Below, piece after piece: positions 35,096 to 42,533 of a DNA stretch of 64,000 nt. Position numbers and translations under genes: made by a program. The DNA is from DASZUK01 sp963844575 (GTDB lineage Bacteria; Actinomycetota; Acidimicrobiia; Acidimicrobiales; RAAP-2), in NCBI GenBank assembly GCA_963844575.1, contig CAWJOU010000005.1, positions 1,922,001 through 1,986,000 on the forward strand. The letters run 5' to 3'. Numbering within the stretch: the first letter of the stretch is position 1; each line of letters starts with the position of its first letter. The notes beneath the pieces are model-generated. The model was not told where the DNA came from. It searched no databases and worked only from the letters and a program-made list of their open reading frames with translations.

Positions 35096-35893
35096 TCAGG
35101 CGGCGACGGCGTACTCGTCGACGACGCCGTGAAGCAGCCGGAGACCGTCCTGGCCGGGCAGGCGGTCGACGCGGCGGTCGATCCGGTCGATCGTCGCCCG
35201 GCCCTGTTCGTCGCCGAAGAGGTGGCGTACGAGGAAGGCCACTTCGGAGGGAGGCATGACGCCGGAGCCGACGGGTCGCCAGAGGCGGGCGAGCGCCTGT
35301 CGGGTCAGCCGCCGGGCCGAACGGCTGGCGGCCAGCCGGCGGCTCGCCTCGGAGGCGTAGAAGTCGACGTGCCGGCCCTCCTGCTTCATGATCCGTTTCA
35401 GCAGCTCGGACAGGACCGGGTGCCGCTCGGTCGCGCCGAGGCGGGCATAGCCGGCCTGGGTCGTCCACTCGTTGACCGCGCCCCAGGTCATGTGGACGGC
35501 GACGAACGGCTCGCCGATGATGGTCGAGCAGGCGAAATGGGTGAACGACTCCCGGAGGTCCTGCCAGCGGCGGCGCTGGCGGAGGGCGGCGATCCGGGGC
35601 GCCCCGGCGGTCTCGCCGTGGGCGTCGAGGACCTGGCCGATCGCCTCGCCGTGCCAGAGCTCCTCGTAGGCCCAGCAGGCGAGGAAGGCGGTCACCTCGG
35701 GGTCCCGGTGGGCGGGGGTCAGGAGGAGGTCGCGGAGGTAGCAGATGGTGTGGTGCTCGATGTCGTGCATGTACCGTAGGCAGCGCAACCCATCCGACGA
35801 CAGGGGGCGGTCTCGGAATGCATCGAAGTCGATGCCGTCGACGTCGAGCCGAGCTGCCCGTTCCTTGTAGAAGCCGATCGCGGTACGCATCAC
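35096..35893 (-). CDS. ferritin-like/acyl-ACP-desaturase-like diiron protein
   Basis: A 265-residue helical protein. Candidate iron ligands fall in four helices: the Glu and two His of YMHDIEHHTICYL (E46, H47, H48), the Glu-x2-His of YEELWHGEAIG (about 77-81), Glu in IIGEPFVAVHMTWGAVNEW, and E171-H174 in KQEGRHVDFYASEAS. This is the pattern of ferritin-like oxidases and acyl-ACP desaturases. The substrate is unknown. It is divergent from the ECF sigma factor with 83 bp between them, so promoters overlap and joint control is possible. The ATG at 35893 follows a purine-rich GGAGGTGGGGTG, a good Shine-Dalgarno. Confidence 0.8.
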   Translation of the reverse strand: MMRTAIGFYKERAARLDVDGIDFDAFRDRPLSSDGLRCLRYMHDIEHHTICYLRDLLLTPAHRDPEVTAFLACWAYEELWHGEAIGQVLDAHGETAGAPRIAALRQRRRWQDLRESFTHFACSTIIGEPFVAVHMTWGAVNEWTTQAGYARLGATERHPVLSELLKRIMKQEGRHVDFYASEASRRLAASRSARRLTRQALARLWRPVGSGVMPPSEVAFLVRHLFGDEQGRATIDRIDRRVDRLPGQDGLRLLHGVVDEYAVAA

Positions 35894-35929
35894 CCCACCT
35901 CCGTCGCCGATGGCCGGTCCGGATGAGCC

Positions 35930-35970
35930 GGAATTTTGTCCCGTCCAAACCGTCGTCCGTTCCGTATACC
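35930..35970 (+). promoter_or_regulatory. double promoter of the ECF sigma gene: autoregulatory ECF type and leaderless sigma70 type
   Basis: GGAAT (35930-35934), 16 bp, then CGTC (35951-35954) matches the general ECF sigma promoter form and would let the sigma factor transcribe its own operon. Independently TATACC (35965-35970) lies 6 nt before the ATG at 35977, the leaderless pattern used by the housekeeping sigma here. Both are pattern matches. Confidence 0.55.
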
Positions 35971-35976
35971 CACTGA

Positions 35977-36561
35977 ATGCAACCGGTGACCGAGCTCAGC
36001 GACCCCCAGCTGGTGGTGGCGGTCGGGCGCTTCCGTGAGGAGGCGCTGGCCGAGATCTACCGCCGGCACGGTGGCGTCGTCTTCGGTCTGGCCAAGAAGG
36101 TCGTAGGCGACGTCGGTGAGGCCGAAGACATCGTCCAGGAAGTGTTTCTCCGGCTCTGGCACCAGCCGGACCGGTTCGATCCCGCCCGGGGAACGCTCCG
36201 GTCGTTCCTGCTCGCCCAGTCGCACAGCCGGGCGGTCGACGTCGTCCGCTCCCGGGAAGCCCGGACCCGCCGGGAAGAGCGGGAAGCCCGGGCGACGGCC
36301 AATGCCGGTTACGACCTCGAGCGGGAGGTCTGGGATCTGATGGTGACCGACCAGGTCGCCCGGGCCGTCGCCGATCTCCCGGACGAGGAGCGGGCGGCCA
36401 TCGAGTTGGCGTACTTCGGCGGCCACACCTACCGGGAGGTCGCCGACCTGCTCTCGCTGCCGGAGGGCACCGTCAAGAGCCGCATCCGCACCGGCCTGCG
36501 CCGGATGCGCGGCGCCCTGTCCGACACCGGCGCCCGTGACCGCGAGGCGAGGGAGTCATGA
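35977..36561 (+). CDS. ECF (group 4) RNA polymerase sigma factor, SigK-like
   Basis: A 194-residue ECF sigma factor. Region 2 is clear (ALAEIYRRHGGVVFGLAKKV, AEDIVQEVFLRLWHQPDRFD, RGTLRSFLLAQSHSRAVDVV) and region 4 ends LPDEERAAIELAYFGGHTYR, EVADLLSLPEGTVKSRIRTG. The strong resemblance is to SigK/SigL-type factors controlled by RskA-like proteins. Indeed the next gene, overlapping by 4 nt (ATGA), is such an anti-sigma. A promoter fitting ECF recognition precedes it. It presumably responds to a membrane or redox signal; the stimulus is not visible. Confidence 0.94.
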   Translation: MQPVTELSDPQLVVAVGRFREEALAEIYRRHGGVVFGLAKKVVGDVGEAEDIVQEVFLRLWHQPDRFDPARGTLRSFLLAQSHSRAVDVVRSREARTRREEREARATANAGYDLEREVWDLMVTDQVARAVADLPDEERAAIELAYFGGHTYREVADLLSLPEGTVKSRIRTGLRRMRGALSDTGARDREARES

Positions 36562-37466
36562 GCACGGACCTGCGACACCGCGAGATCGAGGAGCTCCTCG
36601 CCGCGTACGCTCTCGACGCGGTCGATGCCGCCGAGGCGGCGATGGTCGAGGCGCACCTCGGCGGGTGCCCGCTCTGCCGGGCCGAGCTGGACGGCTACCG
36701 GGAGACGGCGGCGGCGCTCGGCACGACCGCGGCCGCCGCGGCGGCGGATCGCACCGACGCGCCGCCGCCGGAGCTGTGGGACCGGATCGCGGTCAGCCTG
36801 GCCGCGACGGCGCCGGGGACGGACGCCGGACCGGCCGGCCGGCCGACGTTCCTGCGGAATCTCGCGGTCAGCCGAGACGTCGCTCCCGGCGAGGGCGTGG
36901 CGGCCGGCGCAGGTGTCGCATCGGTCGACGAGCCGGATCGAGCGGACGGGGCGGCGGGCGCGCCGGTCGACCTGTCGGCTCACCGACGTCGGCGGACGTT
37001 CCGGTGGGCCGCCGCGGCCGTCGGCGTCGCGGCGGCGGTGGCCATCGCGGTGCTCGCGGTCAACCTCTCGCAGACCAACAACCAGCTCGACCAGGCGAAG
37101 GCCGCGCTGGCCGCCGCCGGACCCGGCGCGGCGGCGAACGCCCTCCAGCAACCCGGTCACCAGCTCGTCCGGATGGACTCGTCGAGCGGGAGCGAGGTGG
37201 CGGTGTTCGTCATCACGCCGGACCAGCGCGGCTACCTCGTGACGTCGTCGATGGCCGCGCTGCCGTCGAACGAGACCTACCAGCTGTGGGCCATGTTCCG
37301 TGGCCGGCCGATATCACTCGGCCTGATGGGGAGCCGTCCGCACCAGGTCACGTTCACGGTGGCCGGTTCGGCGACGCCGACAGCGCTGGCGATCACCGTC
37401 GAACCGACCGGCGGGACGATCGCGCCGACGCAGACACCGTTGGCCTCCGGGGCGGTCGCGTCGTAG
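36558..37466 (+). CDS. RskA-type membrane anti-sigma factor
   Basis: A 302-residue single-pass membrane protein that would hold the preceding sigma factor inactive. The cytoplasmic N-terminus has a zinc anti-sigma motif, H33-x3-C37-x2-C40 (HLGGCPLC), inside a helical domain; one membrane segment lies at about 149-170 (FRWAAAAVGVAAAVAIAVL), and the outer RskA_C domain follows (RMDSSSGSEVAVFVITPDQR, SNETYQLWAMFRGRPISLG, PTALAITVEPTGG). Release normally occurs by site-1/site-2 proteolysis. It overlaps the sigma gene by 4 nt. A short helical NNQLDQAKAALAAAG linker follows the membrane span. Confidence 0.93.
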   Translation: MSTDLRHREIEELLAAYALDAVDAAEAAMVEAHLGGCPLCRAELDGYRETAAALGTTAAAAAADRTDAPPPELWDRIAVSLAATAPGTDAGPAGRPTFLRNLAVSRDVAPGEGVAAGAGVASVDEPDRADGAAGAPVDLSAHRRRRTFRWAAAAVGVAAAVAIAVLAVNLSQTNNQLDQAKAALAAAGPGAAANALQQPGHQLVRMDSSSGSEVAVFVITPDQRGYLVTSSMAALPSNETYQLWAMFRGRPISLGLMGSRPHQVTFTVAGSATPTALAITVEPTGGTIAPTQTPLASGAVAS

Positions 37467-37506
37467 CTGCGTCACCGGCTGACGGCGGTCCTGTTACGGT
37501 TCGGAA

Positions 37507-38346
37507 ATGACCGACATCGCGCCGAAGTCGCCGCGTCCGCTGGAGATCACCGCCGGGGCCGAGCCGATCAAGCTCGGCTCGATCCTGCTGACCATCGTCG
37601 AGCCACGGCGCGGCCACGAGGTGGCCTACAACCGCTGGTACGAGCGGGACCACTTCTACGCCGGCTGCATGATCGGCCCGTACCAGTTCGCCGGGCGGCG
37701 GTTCGTCGCCACGGCCGACCTGAAGGCGCTGCGCCAGCCGGACCCGTCGCCGATCACCGGCCAGCCGGCGCTCGGCTCGTACGTCGCGGTCTACTACGTG
37801 CTCGACGGCTACCACGACATCTGGAACCGCTGGGCCGTCCGCCAGGTTCGGGCCCTCCACGCGGCCGGCCGCATGTTCGAAGAGCGCGATCACGTCCACA
37901 CGCTCCTCTACCGGTTCGTCGGCGAGCACCGCCGCGATCCCGACGGGGTGCCGATCGAGCTGGCCCTCGACCACCCGTACAAAGGGTTCGTCCCCCTGTG
38001 GATCGACCGGGCCGACGGCGTCACCGACGACCAGCTGCAGGAGTGGCTGCGCAACGAGCACCTGCCGGCGCTGCTGCCCGGCACCGACGCCGCCCTCGTC
38101 GGCGCGTTCAGCCCGCTGCCCCTGCTCGTCGACGCACCCGGCGACGTGCCGCGCAACGAAGCCAGCGACCAGCGGACGCTTCTACTGTGGTTCCTCGACG
38201 CCCATCCGAGCACGTCGTGGGAGCCGGTCATCCTCGAGCACGAGCGCAAGCTGGCCGAGTCCGGGCTCGGCACGGTGATCGCCGCACTGCCGTTCATCCC
38301 GACGATCCCCGGCACCGACGCGTACACCGACCAGCTCTGGAGCTGA
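37507..38346 (+). CDS. conserved protein with two dimeric alpha/beta-barrel-like halves, unknown function
   Basis: A 279-residue soluble protein. It seems to contain two related ferredoxin-like halves: one opening ILLTIVEPRRGHEVAYNRWY with ERDHFYAGC, and another opening FVPLWIDRADGVTDDQLQEW with NEHLPALLPGTDAALV. A segment ending in an H near the middle of each half recalls EthD/dimeric alpha-beta-barrel enzymes. No signal peptide or membrane segment. It lies after the anti-sigma gene with a 40-bp gap and is convergent with lexA. I do not recognise a named family and assign no reaction. Confidence 0.72.
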   Translation: MTDIAPKSPRPLEITAGAEPIKLGSILLTIVEPRRGHEVAYNRWYERDHFYAGCMIGPYQFAGRRFVATADLKALRQPDPSPITGQPALGSYVAVYYVLDGYHDIWNRWAVRQVRALHAAGRMFEERDHVHTLLYRFVGEHRRDPDGVPIELALDHPYKGFVPLWIDRADGVTDDQLQEWLRNEHLPALLPGTDAALVGAFSPLPLLVDAPGDVPRNEASDQRTLLLWFLDAHPSTSWEPVILEHERKLAESGLGTVIAALPFIPTIPGTDAYTDQLWS

Positions 38347-38381
38347 TCGACCGGGGCTGACCCGGCGGGGGACCGGCCTTC

Positions 38382-39011
38382 TCAGAGGCGCCGGAGGACG
38401 GTCACCACCTTGCCGAAGATCGTCACGTCGGCCGCCGAGAGCTCGATCGGTGCCATCGTCGGGTTCGCCGGGGTCAGGACCACCTTGTTCCGGCGTCGGC
38501 TGAACGTCTTCACCGTCGCCTCGTCGTCGGGGAGGCCGGCCACGACGACGTCGCCGTTCTCCGCGTCGGGCTGCTGGCGGACGACGACGAAGTCGCCGTC
38601 GAAGATGCCGGCCTCGATCATCGACTCGCCCCGGACCCGGAGCATGAACGTCGAGCCGGTGCCGGTGAACTGCTCGGGGAGGGACATGACCTCCTCGACG
38701 TTCTCGTGGGCGAGCACGCCCGTCCCGGCGGCCACCTCGCCGACGAGCGGAACCTGGCGGACCGGCCCGGGCGCCATCGCCACCCCGGAGGACGGCTCGT
38801 AGCTGACCTGGATGGCCCGCGGCTTCGTCGGGTCCCGCAGTAGGTAACCCCCCTGCTGGAGCACCTTCAGGTGCGACTGGACGGTCGCCGACGACGTGAG
38901 GCCGACCGCGGCACCGATCTCCCGGACCGACGGCGGGTAACCCCGTTCCCGCTGGCACTCGGCGATGAAGTCGAGGATCTGTCGCCGCTTGCCGCTCAAC
39001 GCCTCTGCCAT
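38382..39011 (-). CDS. lexA: SOS repressor LexA
   Basis: LexA represses DNA-damage genes until RecA-stimulated self-cleavage. The 209-residue protein has the winged HTH (ILDFIAECQRERGYPPSVRE, LTSSATVQSHLKVLQQGG), the cleavage site A95-G96 (GEVAAGTG), and the Ser130 (RGESMIEAG) / Lys168 (EATVKTF) dyad of peptidase S24. The ATG at 39011 matches the family; the frame runs on upstream to 39197 but there it traverses the SOS boxes and is not coding. Four LexA boxes lie in the interval before the divergent LysM gene, implying autorepression and joint control. Confidence 0.97.
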   Translation of the reverse strand: MAEALSGKRRQILDFIAECQRERGYPPSVREIGAAVGLTSSATVQSHLKVLQQGGYLLRDPTKPRAIQVSYEPSSGVAMAPGPVRQVPLVGEVAAGTGVLAHENVEEVMSLPEQFTGTGSTFMLRVRGESMIEAGIFDGDFVVVRQQPDAENGDVVVAGLPDDEATVKTFSRRRNKVVLTPANPTMAPIELSAADVTIFGKVVTVLRRL

Positions 39012-39068
39012 GACCGTCTGCTCCTCCTGTGGTGGTCCGGTTCGTCCTCTTCCGGGGCCCGCACAGGG

Positions 39069-39192
39069 CGAACACCCGTTTGTCGGACGACGATAGACGG
39101 TCGGTCGAGCGAAGGCAAACATCTGTTCGGAATTGTCGGTTGACACGAACATCCGTTCGTGGTGAGATGTCGTCATGACGAACAGGCGTTCG
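39069..39192. promoter_or_regulatory. cluster of four SOS (LexA) boxes in the lexA/LysM divergent promoter region
   Basis: Matches to CGAAC-N4-GTTCG: CGAACACCCGTTTG (39069-39082, one mismatch), CAAACATCTGTTCG (39116-39129, one mismatch), CGAACATCCGTTCG (39146-39159, exact) and CGAACAGGCGTTCG (39179-39192, exact). TTGACA at 39140-39145 is a likely -35 for the LysM gene with the third box in its spacer. The fourth box lies downstream of that promoter, and the first two serve lexA. Four sites allow graded repression. Confidence 0.92.
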
Positions 39193-39245
39193 TGCACTAT
39201 CGCTGACGTGGCCCCCGAGGGCCACTGGTTCCGGGAGGCTCACTG

Positions 39246-39899
39246 ATGGCCATCGCCCCATTGCCCGATCTCGAGGTCGAGCCGAGTCTCGACCTCGACG
39301 ACGTCCCGTGGCCGCGACCGGCGTTGCGGCTGGTCGAGCTGGCACCCGAGGCGGTGCCGGCGGAGCGCCATCTAACGGAGATCCAACGGCACCGGGCCAA
39401 CCATCCGTCCGCCTGGCCCCGGACGGCGTGGGTCCACCCGGCCGGGTCGGGACTCGTCGACGAGCCGGTGACGGGATCCTCGGACCTGGCGATCGTCTGG
39501 GACGTCGGGCGTCGACCGGTGCCGGAGGGTGAGGGGCTCCTCCGGCCGGTCGGCCTCGGCGGGCCAGCGCACCGGCCGGGTCGGGTTTCGGCCCGGGTCC
39601 GTCGGCGCCGGCTGGCTCTCGGAGCGCTGGTGGCCGGGCTTCTGGTCGCCTTGGCCCTACCCGTGAGCGCTCTCGGGGGCCGGTCGGCGCCGGCCACGCC
39701 GGCGGTGGCTACGCCGGCCGCGGCCGCCGTGGCGACGCCGGCCGCGGCGACCGTCTATACGGTCCAGGCGGGGGACACGCTGTGGTCGATCGCGTCGAAG
39801 ATCGACGGAGGCGGGGACCCGCGGCCGCTGGCGGCCGCGCTGGCGGCCCGTCTCGGGTCGACAACGATCGTGCCGGGCGAGCGGATCGCCATCCCCTGA
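39246..39899 (+). CDS. SOS-controlled LysM-domain membrane protein, probable cell-division inhibitor (ChiZ/YneA-like)
   Basis: A 217-residue protein with a cytoplasmic N-terminus, one membrane segment near 122-144 (LALGALVAGLLVALALPVSAL), an Ala/Pro/Thr linker and a C-terminal LysM domain (VYTVQAGDTLWSIASKIDGG). LysM binds peptidoglycan. The position beside lexA, back to back and under SOS boxes, and the LysM-plus-membrane architecture match the division-inhibitor genes found next to lexA in mycobacteria (ChiZ) and Bacillus (YneA). Function is thus inferred to be damage-induced division arrest. GGGAGG (39233-39238) is a good Shine-Dalgarno for the ATG at 39246. Confidence 0.88.
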   Translation: MAIAPLPDLEVEPSLDLDDVPWPRPALRLVELAPEAVPAERHLTEIQRHRANHPSAWPRTAWVHPAGSGLVDEPVTGSSDLAIVWDVGRRPVPEGEGLLRPVGLGGPAHRPGRVSARVRRRRLALGALVAGLLVALALPVSALGGRSAPATPAVATPAAAAVATPAAATVYTVQAGDTLWSIASKIDGGGDPRPLAAALAARLGSTTIVPGERIAIP

Positions 39900-39951
39900 G
39901 TAGCCCATCTCCCCGGGCTACGGAGGCCGAGCGGGGCGGTAACGTCGCCGT

Positions 39952-40422
39952 GTGCGATGCCCGTGGTGCGCAGTCGACGACGACCGAGTGGTCGACTCGC
40001 GCCTGGCCGACGAGGGGGTGGCGATCCGTCGCCGGCGCGAATGTCTCGGCTGCGGGCGGCGGTTCACGACCTTCGAGCGGGTCGAGGAGCAGCCGCTGTG
40101 GGTGATCAAGCGGTCCGGGCTCCGGGAGCCGTTCGACCGGTCGAAGCTGGTGGCCGGGGTCCGAGCCGCATGCAAGAACCGGCCGGTCACCGACGAGATG
40201 CTCCAGGATCTGGCCCAACGGGTCGAGGAGTCGCTGCGCGGGGTTTCGACGGAGCCATCGAGCCAGCAGGTCGGGGTGGCCGTCCTGGAGCAGCTGAAGG
40301 CGACGGACGACGTGGCGTACGTCCGGTTCGCCAGCGTCTACAAGGGCTTCGAGGATCTCGGCGACTTCCAGCGGGAGGTCGGGCTGCTGACCAAGACGAC
40401 GGAGCCGAAGCGGCGGGGATGA
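39952..40422 (+). CDS. nrdR: transcriptional repressor NrdR
   Basis: NrdR is a zinc-ribbon/ATP-cone repressor of ribonucleotide reductase genes. The 156-residue protein has four zinc cysteines, C3, C6, C31 and C34 (MRCPWC...CLGCG), the loop DSRLADEGVAIRRRRECLGC, and an ATP cone beginning WVIKRSGLREPFDRSKLVAG. The GTG at 39952 is fixed by the zinc motif and by TAACGT (39940-39945) 6 nt before it. Its location next to lexA is common in actinobacteria. I see no NrdR box nearby. Confidence 0.96.
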   Translation: MRCPWCAVDDDRVVDSRLADEGVAIRRRRECLGCGRRFTTFERVEEQPLWVIKRSGLREPFDRSKLVAGVRAACKNRPVTDEMLQDLAQRVEESLRGVSTEPSSQQVGVAVLEQLKATDDVAYVRFASVYKGFEDLGDFQREVGLLTKTTEPKRRG

Positions 40423-40432
40423 CGCCGGTTTC

Positions 40433-41146
40433 ATGATGGCGGAGCTGGTCGCCGACGTGCCGACGGTGGCGCTCGCCGTCTACGCCCACCCGGACGACGC
40501 GGACGTCGGGTGCGGCGGGACGCTGGCCCGGTGGGCTCGTGAGGGCTGCGCGGCGCACCTCCTCGTGTGCACGGACGGCGGTCGCGGCACCTCGGACCCG
40601 TCGGTCGACCCCGCCGACCTGGCGAAGCTCCGGGCGGAGGAGCTGGCCGAGGCGGCCGAACTGATCGGCCTGGCGTCGTGCCAGGTGCTCGGCGCGACGG
40701 ACGGTGAGCTCGACGACCGGGCCGATTTCCGGGCCGAGCTGGTCGGTTGGATCCGCCGATTGCGGCCGGACGTGGCGCTCGGCCACGACCCGACGGCCGT
40801 CTTCTTCGGCCAGGACTACTTCAACCACCGGGACCACCGGGCCGCCGGGTGGGCGCTCCTCGACGCGCTGGCGCCGGCGGCGGCGCTCCCGCACTACTTC
40901 CCGGAGGCCGGCCCGGCCCACCAGGTGGCGGCGGCGTACCTGTCGGGCACGCTCGAGCCGGACGTCTGGGTCGACGTGTCGTCGTCGGTCGAGGTCAAGG
41001 CGGCGGCCGTCGAGTGCCACCGCAGTCAGTTCGCGGCCGGTGACGGGTGGGCCGGCGAAGCGGTCCGCCGTCGGGCCGAAGAGGAGGGGCGGCGGGCCGG
41101 CGTCCCCTACGCCGAGGGGTTCCGCCGCCTGCGGCTCGGTGGCTGA
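40433..41146 (+). CDS. PIG-L family deacetylase
   Basis: A 237-residue zinc-dependent N-acetylglucosamine-type deacetylase. The zinc motif AHPDDADVGCGGTL lies near residues 18-31, GRGTSDPSVDPADLAKLRAE is the second landmark, and the third ligand is probably in the NHRDHRAAGWALLDAL segment. Relatives act on GlcNAc-inositol (mycothiol route), mycothiol conjugates or other amides; the sequence does not decide. The gene starts 10 nt after nrdR and overlaps dinB by 8 nt, implying co-transcription of the three. Confidence 0.88.
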   Translation: MMAELVADVPTVALAVYAHPDDADVGCGGTLARWAREGCAAHLLVCTDGGRGTSDPSVDPADLAKLRAEELAEAAELIGLASCQVLGATDGELDDRADFRAELVGWIRRLRPDVALGHDPTAVFFGQDYFNHRDHRAAGWALLDALAPAAALPHYFPEAGPAHQVAAAYLSGTLEPDVWVDVSSSVEVKAAAVECHRSQFAAGDGWAGEAVRRRAEEEGRRAGVPYAEGFRRLRLGG

Positions 41147-42533
41147 CCAGCCGGACGCCGGCGGCCGGGAGATCGTCCCGGCGATCCTTCACGTCGACAT
41201 GGACAGCTTCTTCGCGTCGGTCGAGGTTCTCGACGACCCGTCGCTGGCCGGCAAGCCGGTGATCGTCGGCGGGAGCGGGGCCCGCGGCGTCGTTGCGTCG
41301 TGCACGTACGAGGCCCGGGCGTTCGGCGTCCACTCGGCCATGCCGTCGCTGCGGGCCCGGCAGCTCTGCCCGGACGCGGTCTTCGTCGACGGCCACTACT
41401 CCCGCTACGCGGCAATGAGCCAGCTGCTCCGCGACGTCCTGTTGTCCGTGACGCCGCTGGTCGAACCGATCGGCCTCGACGAGGCGTTCCTCGACGTGAC
41501 CGGGGCGCGGCGGCTGCTCGGGCCGCCGGAGACGATTGCCCACGAGATCCGCCAGCGCGTCAGCGACGGGTTGTCGCTCGACTGCTCCGTCGGCGTCGGC
41601 CGGTCGAAGATGGTCGCCAAGTTGGCGTCGCGGGCGGCGAAGCCGACGGCCGATCGGGCCGGCCGACGGCCGGGGCCGGGCGTCGTCGTCGTCCGGCCCG
41701 ACGACGAGCTGGCGTTCCTCCACCCGCTGCCCGTCGAGGCGCTCTGGGGCGTCGGTCCGGCGACGGCGAAGCGGCTGCACGACGTCGGCGTCCGGACGGT
41801 CGGTGAGCTGGCCGCGTTGCCCGAGGACGTCGTCGTCCGCCGCGTCGGACGCGCCCACGGTCTGCACCTCGCCGCCCTCGCTCGGGCCGACGACCCCGGG
41901 GTGGTCGTGCCCGACCGACCGGCGAAGTCGGTCGGCCACGAGGAGACGTTCCGCGACGACCTCTACGACCCGGCGACGCTGCAGCGCCACGCGGTGCGCA
42001 TGGCCGAGTCGGTCGCCGGCCACCTCCGGGACGGCGACCTCGCCGGCCGGACGGTGACCGTCAAGGTGAAGTTCGCCGACTTCACGATGGCCACCCGGTC
42101 GCACACCCTGCCGGTCGCGGTCGACACCGGCGGGGCGGTCGCCGCGGTCGCCGGCGCCCTGCTCGACGCGGTCGACCCGGACCCGGGCGTCCGGCTGCTC
42201 GGGATCAGCGTCTCCGGGCTCCAGCCGTCCGCCCGGGCGCAGCAGCTCGCGTTCGATCTCGATGCCGATACCGACGCCGCCAGTCCGGGGGCTACCGGCT
42301 CAGGGTCGACGAGCTCGGACGAGCGGAGCCGCCGGGCGGCCCGGCTACAGGCCGAGTGGGCGGACGTCACCGCCGCGGTCGACGCCATCCGCTCCCGTTT
42401 CGGCCGTCGCGCCGTCGGCACGGTCGCCATGGTCGGCGACGACGGGATCACCGTCCCGGCCCGCCGGGAGGCGCCGTGGGGGCCGGCCGCCGACCGGGAC
42501 GGCGACGACGACCAGGACCCGGCGGGCCCCTAA
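41139..42533 (+). CDS. dinB: DNA polymerase IV, Y-family (DinB)
   Basis: A 464-residue translesion polymerase. The catalytic acids are Asp20 (LHVDMDSFFASVE) and Asp114-Glu115 (PIGLDEAFLDVTG); VASCTYEARAFGVHSAMPS, SVGVGRSKMVAKLAS and the thumb GVGPATAKRLHDVGVRTVGE follow, then the little finger domain. The usual C-terminal clamp motif region is followed by a long Asp-rich tail. The GTG at 41139 overlaps the PIG-L stop by 8 nt; the longer upstream frame is a shadow. I see no SOS box directly upstream, so its expression is probably tied to nrdR. Confidence 0.94.
   Translation: MADQPDAGGREIVPAILHVDMDSFFASVEVLDDPSLAGKPVIVGGSGARGVVASCTYEARAFGVHSAMPSLRARQLCPDAVFVDGHYSRYAAMSQLLRDVLLSVTPLVEPIGLDEAFLDVTGARRLLGPPETIAHEIRQRVSDGLSLDCSVGVGRSKMVAKLASRAAKPTADRAGRRPGPGVVVVRPDDELAFLHPLPVEALWGVGPATAKRLHDVGVRTVGELAALPEDVVVRRVGRAHGLHLAALARADDPGVVVPDRPAKSVGHEETFRDDLYDPATLQRHAVRMAESVAGHLRDGDLAGRTVTVKVKFADFTMATRSHTLPVAVDTGGAVAAVAGALLDAVDPDPGVRLLGISVSGLQPSARAQQLAFDLDADTDAASPGATGSGSTSSDERSRRAARLQAEWADVTAAVDAIRSRFGRRAVGTVAMVGDDGITVPARREAPWGPAADRDGDDDQDPAGP

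Noticed and set aside
38182..39345. Minus-strand frame overlapping lexA in a second frame
   Set aside because: lexA itself is certain, and this frame runs through the SOS boxes with low-complexity translation.
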